64,000 nt of DNA from Hydrogenophaga sp. Lineage in GTDB: Bacteria > Pseudomonadota > Gammaproteobacteria > Burkholderiales > Burkholderiaceae_C. Of the stretch, positions 9,069-17,900 are shown one piece after another; the stretch's first letter is position 1; every line of letters begins with the position of its first letter. Position numbers and translations under genes: made by a program. Under the pieces are notes generated by a model, which saw nothing but the letters and a program-made list of their open reading frames with translations, made no database searches and was not told the DNA's origin. The stretch is from the NCBI GenBank assembly GCA_018993155.1, contig JAGKSX010000004.1, positions 1-64,000 of the forward strand, read 5' to 3'.

Positions 9069-10440
9069 CGCGCACCTCCGCGATGCCAGCGGGGCTCGCA
9101 CCGGTTGCCTCTTCCGCCAGCGTGGCTTCCAAGGCGGCCAGCGCGCCCCGCGCCAGCCAGTCGCTTTCGGCTTCGTCGATCACGTAGGGCGGCATGGCGT
9201 ACAGCGTGTGCCCGATGGGCCGCAGCACCAGCCCGCGCTCCAGCGCGTGGCGGGCATAGCGGCGGCCGAAGTCGGGCAGGCTGCTGGCCACGTCCCACGC
9301 GAACACCATGCCCTGGCGGCGCGCGTGGCGCACACGTGGGTGCGCCGAGAGCGGTGCGAACTGCGCGGCCAGGCGTTCGGCGGTGGCCCCATTGCGCCGC
9401 AGCGCGTCGGTCTGCTCGAACAGGTCAAGCGTGGCCAGTGCGGCGCGGCAGGCCAGCGGGTTGCCGGTGTAGCTGTGCGAATGCAGGAAACCGCGCGCGA
9501 CCTGGTCGTCGTAGAAGGCGGCGTAGACCTCGTCGGTGGTGAGCACCACCGACAGCGGCAGCGTGCCGCCGGTCAGCCCTTTGGAGAGGCACAGGAAGTC
9601 GGCGCGGATGCCGGCCTGCTGGTGCGCGAACAGCGTGCCGGTGCGGCCGAAGCCGACCGCGATCTCGTCCAGCACCAGGTGCACCTCGTAACGGTCGCAC
9701 AGCTCGCGCGCGCGCCGCAAATAGTGGGGGTCGTGCATCGCCATGCCGGCGGCGCACTGGATCAGTGGCTCGACGATCAGCGCCGCCGTGTCCTCATGGT
9801 GTTCGGCCAGCCAGTCGGCCAGCACCTTGGCGGCGCGCTCGGCCACGTCGGCGGCGGACTCGCCCGGCAGCGCCGCGCGCGCATCGGGGCTGGGCACCGT
9901 GGCCGCCAGGCGCACCAACGGCGCGTAGGCCTCGCGAAAGAGCGCGATGTCGGTCACGGCCAGCGCGCCCACGGTCTCGCCGTGGTAACCGCCCGCCAGC
10001 CCGACGAAGCAGCTCTTGCCGGGCCGCCCCGCGTTGCGCCAGTGGTGCGCGCTCATCTTGAGCGCGATCTCGGTGGCGCTGGCGCCGTCGCTGCCGTAGA
10101 AGGCATGGCCCAGCCCGGTGGCCGAGGACAGGCGCTCGGACAGCTCCACCACCGGCGCGTGGGTGAAGCCGGCCAGCATCACGTGGTCCAGCCGGTTCAG
10201 CTGGTCCGTGAGCGCGGCGCGGATGGCGGGGTGGTTGTGCCCGAACAGGTTGACCCACCAGGAGCTGATGGCGTCGAGGTAGCGCCGGCCGTCGTGGTCG
10301 TGCAGCCAGACCCCTTCGGCCCGCGCCACCGGCACCAGCGGCAGGGCCGCGCCCTCGGGCGCGTGCAGCTTCATCTGGGTGCAGGGGTGCCACACCGCCG
10401 CGAGGCTGCGCTGGCGCCAGGTCTCGTTGAGCGAGGACAT
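9058..10440 (-). CDS. bioA: Adenosylmethionine--8-amino-7-oxononanoate transaminase
   Basis: 460-residue class III aminotransferase converting KAPA to DAPA with S-adenosylmethionine as amino donor. WHPCTQMK near the N terminus and DAISSWWVNLFGHNHP are BioA-specific blocks. GSDGASATEIALKM, GGYHGETVGALAVTD, LVLDEIAVGFGRTG (PLP Asp) and LCLSKGLTGGTLPL (Schiff-base Lys) follow in the expected order. The start at 10440 lies 11 bases after the bioB stop. Its stop runs into bioD, forming the second joint of the biotin operon. Confidence 0.96.
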   Translation of the reverse strand: MSSLNETWRQRSLAAVWHPCTQMKLHAPEGAALPLVPVARAEGVWLHDHDGRRYLDAISSWWVNLFGHNHPAIRAALTDQLNRLDHVMLAGFTHAPVVELSERLSSATGLGHAFYGSDGASATEIALKMSAHHWRNAGRPGKSCFVGLAGGYHGETVGALAVTDIALFREAYAPLVRLAATVPSPDARAALPGESAADVAERAAKVLADWLAEHHEDTAALIVEPLIQCAAGMAMHDPHYLRRARELCDRYEVHLVLDEIAVGFGRTGTLFAHQQAGIRADFLCLSKGLTGGTLPLSVVLTTDEVYAAFYDDQVARGFLHSHSYTGNPLACRAALATLDLFEQTDALRRNGATAERLAAQFAPLSAHPRVRHARRQGMVFAWDVASSLPDFGRRYARHALERGLVLRPIGHTLYAMPPYVIDEAESDWLARGALAALEATLAEEATGASPAGIAEVRDGV

Positions 10441-10451
10441 GCGCGGTGGCT

Positions 10452-11504
10452 TCAGTCGGCCGAGACGTGGCGCGGCCGCAGGCCCAGCTTGGCGAGAAGG
10501 CCCATGTCGGCCGCCACGTCGGGGTTGCCGGTGGTGAGCAGCTTCTCGCCGTAGAAGATGGAATTGGCGCCGGCCAGGAAACACAGGGCCTGCACCGCCT
10601 CGCTCATCTGCTGGCGCCCGGCCGACAGGCGCACCCGCGCGCGCGGCATGGTGATGCGCGCCACCGCGATGGTGCGCACGAACTCGAGCGGGTCCAGGTC
10701 GGGCTGATCGGCCAGCGGCGTGCCCTGCACTTTCACGAGGTGGTTGATCGGGACCGACTCGGGGTAGTCGGGCGCGAGGTTGGCGAGCTGGGCCACAAGC
10801 GCGGCGCGCTGCAGGCGCGACTCGCCCATGCCCACGATGCCGCCGCAGCAGACCTTCACGCCCGCGCCGCGCACGCGCGCCAGCGTGTCCAGGCGGTCCT
10901 GGTAGTCGCGCGTGGTGATGATCTCGCCGTAGAAGTCGGGCGCGCTGTCGAGGTTGTGGTTGTAGTAGTCCAGGCCCGCGTCGCGCAGGATCTCGGCATG
11001 GCCGTCGGACAACATGCCCAGCGTGGCACAGGCCTCCAGGCCCTCGGCTTTCACGGTGCGCACGAGTTCGGCCACGGCATCCACGTCGCGGTCTTTTGGC
11101 GCGCGCCAGGCCGCGCCCATGCAGAAGCGCGTGGCACCGGCCTGCTTCGCGCGCTGCGCGGCCTCGCGCACCGCGTCCACGCCCATGAGCTTGCCCGCGG
11201 TGAGGCCGGTGTCGAAATGCACCGACTGCGGGCAGTAGCCGCAGTCTTCCGGGCAGCCGCCGGTCTTCACCGACAGCAGCGTCGCGAGCTCGACCTCGGC
11301 GGGGTCGAAGTGTTCGCGGTGCACGGTCTGCGCGCGGTGCAGCAGATCGGAGAACGGCAGGTCGAACAGCGCCTGCACGTCTTCCACGCGCCAGGCGTCC
11401 GTGCCGGCGTCGGTGGCGGGCTGGGGCGCGGGCTTGGCGTGGAAATGCAGGGGCTGCGCGGCGCTGGCGGCCTGCGGCGGGGCGATGTCGGTGATGGTCG
11501 TCAT
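10452..11504 (-). CDS. bioB: Biotin synthase
   Basis: 350-residue radical-SAM enzyme inserting sulfur into dethiobiotin. [13 protein letters not shown] holds the CxxxCxxC ligands of the [4Fe-4S] cluster, and the [2Fe-2S] ligand regions ([29 protein letters not shown]) are present. The sequence upstream reads AAGGACTATGAACATG; the AAGGA core is only 2 bases from the first ATG (11510) but 8 bases from the second, so 11504 is preferred. It is the first gene of bioBADF; a 70-base spacer with a strong stem-loop separates it from cbtA, the only clear break in this part of the minus-strand run. Confidence 0.95.
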   Translation of the reverse strand: MTTITDIAPPQAASAAQPLHFHAKPAPQPATDAGTDAWRVEDVQALFDLPFSDLLHRAQTVHREHFDPAEVELATLLSVKTGGCPEDCGYCPQSVHFDTGLTAGKLMGVDAVREAAQRAKQAGATRFCMGAAWRAPKDRDVDAVAELVRTVKAEGLEACATLGMLSDGHAEILRDAGLDYYNHNLDSAPDFYGEIITTRDYQDRLDTLARVRGAGVKVCCGGIVGMGESRLQRAALVAQLANLAPDYPESVPINHLVKVQGTPLADQPDLDPLEFVRTIAVARITMPRARVRLSAGRQQMSEAVQALCFLAGANSIFYGEKLLTTGNPDVAADMGLLAKLGLRPRHVSAD

Positions 11505-11537
11505 GTTCATAGTCCTTTCGACTTAGGGGAGCGGTAT

Positions 11538-11563
11538 TCTGCCTGTCCTCGCGGACAGGCAGA
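11538..11563 (-). promoter_or_regulatory. 11-bp stem-loop between cbtA and bioB
   Basis: Perfect inverted repeat TCTGCCTGTCC / GGACAGGCAGA closing a four-base GCGA loop (GNRA type on the coding strand). It has no U-tract behind it, so it is not a standard intrinsic terminator. It sits at the boundary of the B12/cobalt genes and the biotin operon and could be an attenuator, an mRNA-processing or stability element, or an operator. Confidence 0.6.
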
Positions 11564-11574
11564 CTGCCACCTCG

Positions 11575-12372
11575 TCAGGCCGCTTGCGGCAGCTTGCCGG
11601 CTTCGCCGAAGGTGGCGCGCAGGATCGGTTGCACCCAGCGCTGGAACGCCAGGCCTGCGGCCACGCCCATGCAGAGCCAGAAGGTCAGCGAGATCCAGGT
11701 GGTCGCCCAGACGAACTGGCTACCGAGGTCGCGCAGCGCAGCCTGTGCTTCACCCTGGAAACCGGCCAGCGGATCGGCGGTGATGTGCGGCGCACCCACC
11801 ACATAAGGCAAGGCCAGCAGCGCGGCGGCGAGCAGCCAGCGCAGGGGGCTCTTGAAACCGGCCACGGAGGCACAGGCCAGCGCCGCGCTCACCGCGGCGA
11901 GGGTCCACCAGCCCTGGCGCGAACCCAGGCGGGCCGCGTCCATGCCGGGAATCTCGGCGTGCAGGCCGATGGAAGGCCAGAAGTGGAACACCAGCCAGCC
12001 GGCAGCGGCGGTCACCAGGGCCAGCGGCAGCGCGCGCAGCGTGGTGCCGCGCCACAGGGCCACGCCCATCACGGCGAACACCAGCAGCGCCATGCTGAAG
12101 GCGTGCAGCACGTTGGCGGCGAAGGTCCAGGCGGTGCGCTCGAAGCCGTCGGCCGGGGCCCACGCTTCGGCTTCCTCGGCCATCGCATGGCCTTCATGAC
12201 CGGCATGGGCGTCGGCCGGTGCGGTGGTCGCGGGCGCTTCGATCTTCTGGTCTTCGTAGGCCTCGGCGGCCAGGATGATGGGCACGGCCTGCAGGTGCTG
12301 CACACCGGTCTGCACGATGCCCACGGCGAGGGCCACGGCGAGCCCGGCCCAGATCAGTCGTTGAAAAATCAT
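11575..12372 (-). CDS. cbtA: CbtA-family cobalt transporter subunit
   Basis: 265-residue membrane protein. The opening IFQRLIWAGLAVALAVGIVQTG is a hydrophobic helix with the CbtA-typical N terminus; about five further hydrophobic stretches follow. A loop near residues 50-70 is rich in His, Asp and Glu (ADAHAGHEGHAMAEEAE) and is a plausible metal-binding site. CbtA occurs with the His-tailed CbtB in B12-regulated cobalt uptake loci, and cbtB lies directly upstream here. The ATG at 12372 follows GGAG with seven bases between; the spacer to cbtB is filled by the repeat at 12418-12491. Confidence 0.88.
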   Translation of the reverse strand: MIFQRLIWAGLAVALAVGIVQTGVQHLQAVPIILAAEAYEDQKIEAPATTAPADAHAGHEGHAMAEEAEAWAPADGFERTAWTFAANVLHAFSMALLVFAVMGVALWRGTTLRALPLALVTAAAGWLVFHFWPSIGLHAEIPGMDAARLGSRQGWWTLAAVSAALACASVAGFKSPLRWLLAAALLALPYVVGAPHITADPLAGFQGEAQAALRDLGSQFVWATTWISLTFWLCMGVAAGLAFQRWVQPILRATFGEAGKLPQAA

Positions 12373-12417
12373 GTTCAAACTCCAAAAAATGTCGAACAGG
12401 AATGGTCTATTCCAGAG

Positions 12418-12491
12418 GTGCCGCGGAACCGGCTCTGCCGGGCCGCAGGCGCCGCCCCCTTGAGGGGGTCGCGCGGAGCGCGGCGGGGGTG
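12418..12491 (-). repeat. 74-bp multi-hairpin repeat, copy 1
   Basis: Read on the minus strand, it begins 4 bases after the cbtB stop and matches the element at 47726-47800 at nearly every position. Shared parts include CCCCCTCAAGGGGG, GCGGCCCGGC and GCCGGTTCCGCGG. Three small hairpins can form. Both copies lie between two genes of one operon in the same orientation relative to transcription. Confidence 0.8.
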
Positions 12492-12495
12492 CGTC

Positions 12496-12681
12496 TCAAT
12501 GGCAAGGCTTCACGGTGACGTGGCGCACGTCGTGCGCCGCGTTGTGCGCGACCGGGCTCTCGGCGAACGCCACACCGTAGAGAACCACCAGCCCGAGGGC
12601 GGCGGCGGCGGCCAGTTGCAGCAGCAGGCTGCGCACGGCGGACGTGACGCCCGAGGGCGCCGTGGTGCTGGTTCCAATCAT
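12496..12681 (-). CDS. cbtB: CbtB-family cobalt transporter subunit, His-tailed
   Basis: 61 residues: one transmembrane helix (about residues 15-37, LLLQLAAAAALGLVVLYGVA) followed by the CbtB signature tail ESPVAHNAAHDVRHVTVKPCH, whose four His and terminal Cys are the presumed cobalt ligands. The ATG at 12681 is preferred because GGAG sits six bases before it; a second ATG at 12693 would add four residues but lacks a ribosome site. With cbtA it is expected to form a small cobalt importer feeding CobN. Confidence 0.88.
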   Translation of the reverse strand: MIGTSTTAPSGVTSAVRSLLLQLAAAAALGLVVLYGVAFAESPVAHNAAHDVRHVTVKPCH

Positions 12682-12772
12682 GGGGTGCTCCATTTCAAGA
12701 AGGGTTGAGGCGTGCGGACAGGGAAGCCGGGGCGCCGCGCCTTTCGGCGCTCCGGCAGGAACAGGTGGGGGC

Positions 12773-13165
12773 TCATGGCTCCGCCCCCGTGAGGTTGGGG
12801 GGCAGGCGCGCGAGGATGCCGCTGCGCAGGCGCTCCGGCCGCGCGTTGCGCAGCAGGTTGCCGTCGCTCGCGGCCGCGTGCAGGCCGGCGCAGACGAGCA
12901 CGTGCTCCGCCGTCTCGGCATCGGGCACCAGATCGCCGAACAGGTAGGTGTGTTTGCCCGGCGCCTGAAAGGCCACCGAGCAGGCGCGCGAGCAGCTGCT
13001 GAGGCAGGCCATGCCCCGCACCCGCACCAGGGGCTCGGCGTTGCGCCCTTGCACGGCCTGCACGGCCTCGAACAGCAGCGCGCCGGCCGCCGGCTCCTCG
13101 CGCGAAGCGCCCGGGGGCCGGCAGGTGGTGCAGACGATCACTTCGGTGATGGGTGTCAGGGACAT
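12773..13165 (-). CDS. DUF1636 family metal-binding-like protein
   Basis: 130 residues. It opens with VIVCTTCRPPG and has a second Cys group MACLSSCSRACSVAFQ, then the thioredoxin-like-ferredoxin end HTYLFGDLVPD. The C-x2-C plus C-x3-C-x3-C pattern resembles a (2Fe-2S) ferredoxin-like or metal-binding fold. DUF1636 proteins recur beside cobN, cobW and cbtAB in proteobacterial B12 loci; no reaction is established. It lies between the VWA protein and cbtB, with a 16-base gap upstream. Confidence 0.8.
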   Translation of the reverse strand: MSLTPITEVIVCTTCRPPGASREEPAAGALLFEAVQAVQGRNAEPLVRVRGMACLSSCSRACSVAFQAPGKHTYLFGDLVPDAETAEHVLVCAGLHAAASDGNLLRNARPERLRSGILARLPPNLTGAEP

Positions 13166-13181
13166 GGTGTGGGCTGCGTGA

Positions 13182-13865
13182 TCAGGCCGGCAGGCGGTGT
13201 TCGGCCTGCCAGCGCTCGGCCCAGGCCGCGCACCGGCCCAGGGGCCGCAGAGGGTCGTCGAAATCCACGACGACGATGTGGCCCGCCGAGCCGGGGGCCA
13301 TGGGTTGTTCGAGCGTGCGGCCGTCGGTGAGCAGCCACAGGCAGTCGCCACCCGCCGCGCCGCGCTGCCGCTGCGTCTTGCGCAGCAGGCGATCGGCCTC
13401 GTTCAGGCAGGCCGACAGCGGTGTGCCGCCGCCGCCACCCACCGGCCGCACGCGCTCGCGGCCGGCCGCGCGGGCCGGGCCGGGTGGCAGCAACAGCTGC
13501 ACGCCCTGGCCGCCGAAGCTCAGCAGCGCCACGTGGTCGCCGGCGCGCGCAGCCTGCTCGATCAGGCGCGCGGCATAGCCCTTGGCCCAGGCCAGCCGCC
13601 CGCCCCGGCGCATCGAGCCCGAGGTGTCGAGCGCGATCAGGTGCAGCGGGGGCGTGCGCGGGCTCACCGGCCGGTGGCGCAGGTGCACGGGCGCGAGGCG
13701 CTGCGACCCTTTGGCCTGCAAGGTGCGCAGCCAGTGAATGCCGGCGCCCGCCGCGTCGGCCGGGCGCACTGCGTGCCGGGCCAGGCCCGGTTTCGGGGAG
13801 AGGTTCGGGGCAAGCCACCGCCGGCCGCCGCTCGCCATGGGCGCGCGCGGGCCGGGGTGGCTCAT
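13182..13865 (-). CDS. VWA-domain protein, BchD/ChlD C-terminal-like chelatase subunit
   Basis: 227 residues with a von Willebrand A domain. The metal-ion-dependent adhesion site is complete: DTSGSM near residue 80, GGTPLSACL near 150 (Thr), and LLTDGR near 180. The RLAPVHLRHRPV stretch before it matches the Mg-chelatase D subunit. It lacks the AAA+ domain that D subunits carry in front of the VWA domain. The ATG overlaps the ATPase stop (ATGA), and the upstream frame can enter this one by a -1 shift at the A7 run (13868-13874). The product may be made alone by reinitiation, as a 577-residue fusion, or both. CobT of classic cobaltochelatase is the functional equivalent. Confidence 0.85.
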   Translation of the reverse strand: MSHPGPRAPMASGGRRWLAPNLSPKPGLARHAVRPADAAGAGIHWLRTLQAKGSQRLAPVHLRHRPVSPRTPPLHLIALDTSGSMRRGGRLAWAKGYAARLIEQAARAGDHVALLSFGGQGVQLLLPPGPARAAGRERVRPVGGGGGTPLSACLNEADRLLRKTQRQRGAAGGDCLWLLTDGRTLEQPMAPGSAGHIVVVDFDDPLRPLGRCAAWAERWQAEHRLPA

Positions 13866-14914
13866 GCTTTTTTTGGGGGCCAGGCCCCCGTGTGTTTCAC
13901 CGACGCCATGGCCTCGGGCTGCGGCGGCAAGGCGCCCCAGTCGCCGTCGGGCTCGGTGCCGTTCGACGCCGCGGCGGCACCCTGCCCGCCCGCCGGGGCA
14001 TGGGAAGGACGGGACATCGGCGGCGTGGCGCTGTCGGGCGCGCGGCGGTGTGCCAGCGCGAGTTCGGCCACCGCGTCCACATCGGCCACGCCCACGTGGT
14101 CGCGCTGCTCCAGCGCGGCCAGGGCGCGCGCGGCGCGCAGCATGACGAGGTCGGCGCGGATGCCGTCGACACCGGCGGCCAGGGCGAGGTGCGCGGCGTG
14201 CTGCACCACAGCGTCCGGCCACGGCAGCTGCGCCAGCGCGGCGCGCGCGGCGGCCAGCGTGGCCACCAGCCGGGACTGCGCGGCGGCGTGTTCGGCCAGC
14301 AGCGCGTGCGGGTCGGCGTCGAAGGCCAGGCGTGCGCGCACGATGGCCTGGCGCTGCGCGGCATCGTCGGGGTTGGCGAGCGCCACCGACAGGCCGAAGC
14401 GGTCCAGCAGCTGCGGGCGCAGCTCGCCCTCTTCCGGGTTCATGGTGCCCACCAGCACGAATTGCGCGGCGTGCTGGCGCGAGACGCCGTCGCGCTCCAC
14501 CGTGTTCACGCCGCTGGCGGCCACGTCGAGCAGTGCGTCCACCAGCGCATCGGGCAGCAGGTTGACTTCATCGACGTACAGCACACCGCCGTGCGCGCGC
14601 GCCACCAGGCCGGGCGCGAGCCGCACCTGGCCGTCGCGCAGCACGTCTTCGAGGTTGAGCGTGCCCACCAGCTGTTCCAGGCTGGCCGCCAGCGGCAGCG
14701 TGACGAAGGGCGCCTGCGGCAGCAGCGCGGCCAGCGCGCGCGCCGAGGTGGACTTGGCCGTGCCGCGCGGCCCGCTGATGAGCACGCCGCCCATGCCAGG
14801 GTCGATGGCGGCGAGCAGCAGCGCGCGCTGCAGCGCGTCGTGGCCGACCAGGGCGGTGAAGGGAAAGGTGGCGTGGGACGCCGCGTGCAGTTCGGGCAAG
14901 GCGGTGTTCGTCAT
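13862..14914 (-). CDS. AAA+ ATPase, BchI/ChlI-like chelatase subunit
   Basis: 350 residues. FTALVGHDALQRALLLAAIDP is the standard I-subunit opening, the Walker A is SGPRGTAKS, Walker B is GVLYVDEVNLLPD, and FVLVGTMNPEEGELRPQLLDRFGL carries sensor 1 and the arginine finger. After the AAA lid comes a disordered P/A/G-rich tail of about 60 residues, typical of the linker in D subunits rather than the end of an I subunit. The frame ends in CCA AAA AAA GCA TGA, giving PKKA. Next to cobN and without cobS/cobT genes, it should provide the motor for cobalt insertion. The ATG overlaps the cobN stop. Confidence 0.88.
   Translation of the reverse strand: MTNTALPELHAASHATFPFTALVGHDALQRALLLAAIDPGMGGVLISGPRGTAKSTSARALAALLPQAPFVTLPLAASLEQLVGTLNLEDVLRDGQVRLAPGLVARAHGGVLYVDEVNLLPDALVDALLDVAASGVNTVERDGVSRQHAAQFVLVGTMNPEEGELRPQLLDRFGLSVALANPDDAAQRQAIVRARLAFDADPHALLAEHAAAQSRLVATLAAARAALAQLPWPDAVVQHAAHLALAAGVDGIRADLVMLRAARALAALEQRDHVGVADVDAVAELALAHRRAPDSATPPMSRPSHAPAGGQGAAAASNGTEPDGDWGALPPQPEAMASVKHTGAWPPKKA
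13868..13874 (-). promoter_or_regulatory. A_AAA_AAA slippery heptamer, candidate -1 frameshift site
   Basis: On the coding strand the zero frame reads CCA AAA AAA GCA TGA. A -1 slip on the two Lys codons re-pairs perfectly (AAA AAA) and continues AGC ATG AGC CAC into the VWA gene, joining both domains into about 577 residues. GGGGG (13885-13889) ends exactly ten bases upstream, able to pair with the anti-Shine-Dalgarno as in dnaX, and together with CCCCC (13875-13879) can also form a stem. Programmed frameshifting that makes small and medium subunits from chlD-type genes is known in cobalamin producers. Confidence 0.7.
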
Positions 14915-17900
14915 TTCAGGGGTCCTTCTTCCAGTGCGTGTTCGAGCGCCAGCAGGTGCTGTTCGATGCGTTCCCGGTGCTCGCCCGGCTCGGCCCACAG
15001 GCCGCGCTGCATGGCTTCGAGCAGGCGCTCGCCGATGCCGCGCAGGGCCAGCGGGTTGTGTTGTTGCAGGAAGGCGCGCGTGGCGTCGTCGTGCAGGTAG
15101 GCCTCGGCCACCAGCGCGTACTGGTGGTCGCCGACCACGCCGGTGGTGGCGTCGAAGGCGAACAGGTAGTCCACCGTGGCGGCGATCTCGAACGCGCCCT
15201 TGTAGCCGTGGCGTTTCACACCGTCGATCCACTTGGGGTTGACGGCGCGCGAACGCACCACGCGGGCCACTTCCTCGCCGAGCGTGCGCACGCGCGGCGC
15301 GCCGGGCGTGCTGAAGTCGCCGTGGTACAGCGCGGCGCTCGCGCCGCTCAGGTGCTGCACGGCCGAGGCCATGCCGCCCTGGAACTGGTAGTAGTCGTCG
15401 GAGTCGAGGATGTCGTGCTCGCGGTTGTCCTGGTTGTGCAGCACCGCGTCCACGCGCGCCAGGCGCTGCTCGAAGGCCTCGCGCGCGGCCGTGCCGTGGC
15501 CGTCCTGCCCGTAGGCGAAGGCGCCCGCGCGCAGGTAGGCCTGCGCGAGGTCGGCGTTGCCGCTCCAGCGCCGGCTGTCGATCAGCTCCTGCAGGCCGGC
15601 GCCGTAGCCGCCAGGAGGCGGGCCGAACACGCGCCAGGTGGCGCGGCGTTGCGCGTCCTCGTCCGCCGCGCCGGCCGCCATGGCCTCCGCGGCTTCGCGC
15701 TGCACGCGCGCGCGGATCGGGTTCACCTCGTCCGGCTCGTCGTCCTGCGAAATCGCGGCGACGGCGCGCACCGCCGTGTCGAACAGGTCGATCACGTTGG
15801 GAAAAGCGTCGCGGAAGAAGCCGGAGACGCGCAGCGTCACGTCGATGCGCGGCCGGTTCTTGATGGCCATGGGCAGCACCTCGATGTCCACCACCCGGTG
15901 GCTGCCGGGCGCCCACTTCGGCCGCACGCCGAGCAGCGCGAAGGCTTGGCCGATGTCCTCGCCGCCGGTGCGCATGGTGCTGGTGCCCCACACCGAGAGG
16001 CCGACCGCCGTGGGGAAGCTGCCGTGGTCCTGCAGGTGGCGCTCGATCACACGGTCAGCCGCGAGCGCGCCCATGGCGTAGGCGGTGGGCGTGGGCACGG
16101 CGCGCGTGTCGACCGAATAGAAGTTGCGCCCGGTGGGCAGCACGTCGGGGCGGCCGCGCGAAGGTGCGCCGCTCGGGCCGGCGGGCACGAAGCGGCCTGC
16201 GAGGCCGCGCAGGAGCTGGCTGGTCTCATTCGGGCCGCAGGCGTCGAGCCGGGGCGCGAGGGTTTCGCGCATGCGATGGATCACCGGGGCCGTGTGCGGC
16301 CAGGCCTGCGCATCGAGCAGCGTCCCGTCCGCGCCCAGGTGCTTGTCGACGAGCGCGGCGGCCAGCCACTCCAGCCGCTCGCGGGTGTGGCCGGCGTGGC
16401 GCCAGGGCTCGTCGCCCATGGCCTGCAGCGCCTCCGGGCGTGGGCCGTTCCAGGCCTCGGCCCACTCGGGGCTGAGCGGGTCGAAGCCGTCCAGGCCCAG
16501 GTCGTTGGCCAGTGCCACCAGCAGGCTGCCCTGCCCCGCCGCCTGCCCGCCGGGGAAGCGCGCGAGCGCCACCAGGGTGTCGGTGCGCTGGCGGCCCTGC
16601 GGCGAGCGGCCGAGGATGTGCAGGCCGTCGCGGATCTGCGATTCCTTGATCTCGCACAGGTAGGCGTCGAGCTTCGCGAGCAGCTGTTCGCGCTGCGCCT
16701 CGTCGGCCGGCGGCTGGAAGCCCAGCTCGCGGTGCAGCTGGTGTTTCAGCACCTGCGCCAGGATGCCTTCGCGCAGCAGCCTGGCGCGGCGCGGGTCGAG
16801 CGCGAGCGCTTCGTAGAACTCGTCCATCTGGCGCTCGAGCTCCTGCAGCGGACCGTAGGTCTCGGCGCGCGTGAGCGCGGGCATGAGGTGGTCGATGATG
16901 ACCGCCTGCGTGCGGCGCTTGGCCTGGCTGCCCTCGCCCGGATCGTTGACGATGAAGGGGTACAGGTGCGGCAGCGGGCCCAGCAGCACGTCGGGCCAGC
17001 AGGCCGCCCCCAGGGCCACGCTCTTGCCCGGCAGCCATTCGAGGTTGCCGTGTTTGCCCACGTGCGCCACGGCATCCACCGCGAAGGCGCGCCGCAGCCA
17101 GAAATAGAAGGCCAGGTAGCCGTGCGTGGGCACGAGGTCGGCGTCGTGGTAGCTGGCGACCAGGTCGAGGTCGCGCCCGCGCGCGGGCTGGATGCCCACG
17201 AAGACCTGGCCCAGGCGCAGGCCGGGCACCATGAAGCGGCCGCCACGCTGCATCGGGTCCTGCTCGGGCGCACCCCAGAGTGCGTTGACCGCGGCCTGGC
17301 TCTCGGGCGGCAAGGCCTGGAAGTCGCGCAGGTAGTCCGCCATGGCGAGGCTCTGGCCGGCCGGCCGGTGGTGATTGGCGTCGGTGTCGTTGGTGACGCC
17401 CTGCACCAGGCACGCCATGAGCGCATCGCCATCGGCCGGCAGCTCACCGGTGGAGTAGCCCGCGTCGCGCAAGGCGCGCAGGATGAGTGCGGTGGACGCG
17501 GGCGTGTCCAGGCCCACACCGTTGGCCAGCCGGGCGTCGTCGTTGGGGTAGTTGGCGAGGATGAGCGCGAGGCGCTTGTCGGCGGGCGGCTTGTCGCGCA
17601 GCGCGCACCAGCGGCGCGCGAGCTCGGCCACGAAGCGGATGCGCTCGGGCTCGGGCTGGTAGCGCACCACGTCCACCTCGGTGCGCTCGCAGCGCCAGGC
17701 CAGGCCCTTGAAGCTGATGGCGCGCGTGCCGATGCGGCCGTCCACCTCGGGCAGCACCACCTGCATGGCGAGGTCGCGCGGCGCGAGACCATGCGGGTCG
17801 GCCGCCCACTGTTCCTGCGAGCAGCCGGCGGTGATGAGCTGCAAGACCGGCGCGTCGCCGGCCAGCGCCACCGCCTCGGTGCTGTCGCCGTCGAGCGAGG

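Noticed and set aside
12682-12772. Possible cobalamin riboswitch before cbtB
   Set aside because: The gap to the DUF1636 gene is too short and none of the aptamer motifs are present.
13868-13892. Hairpin plus A-run at the ATPase/VWA junction as a terminator
   Set aside because: In the direction of transcription the run is A, not U, and it lies inside an overlapping gene pair. A plus-strand terminator would need the T-run after the hairpin, but it comes before it.
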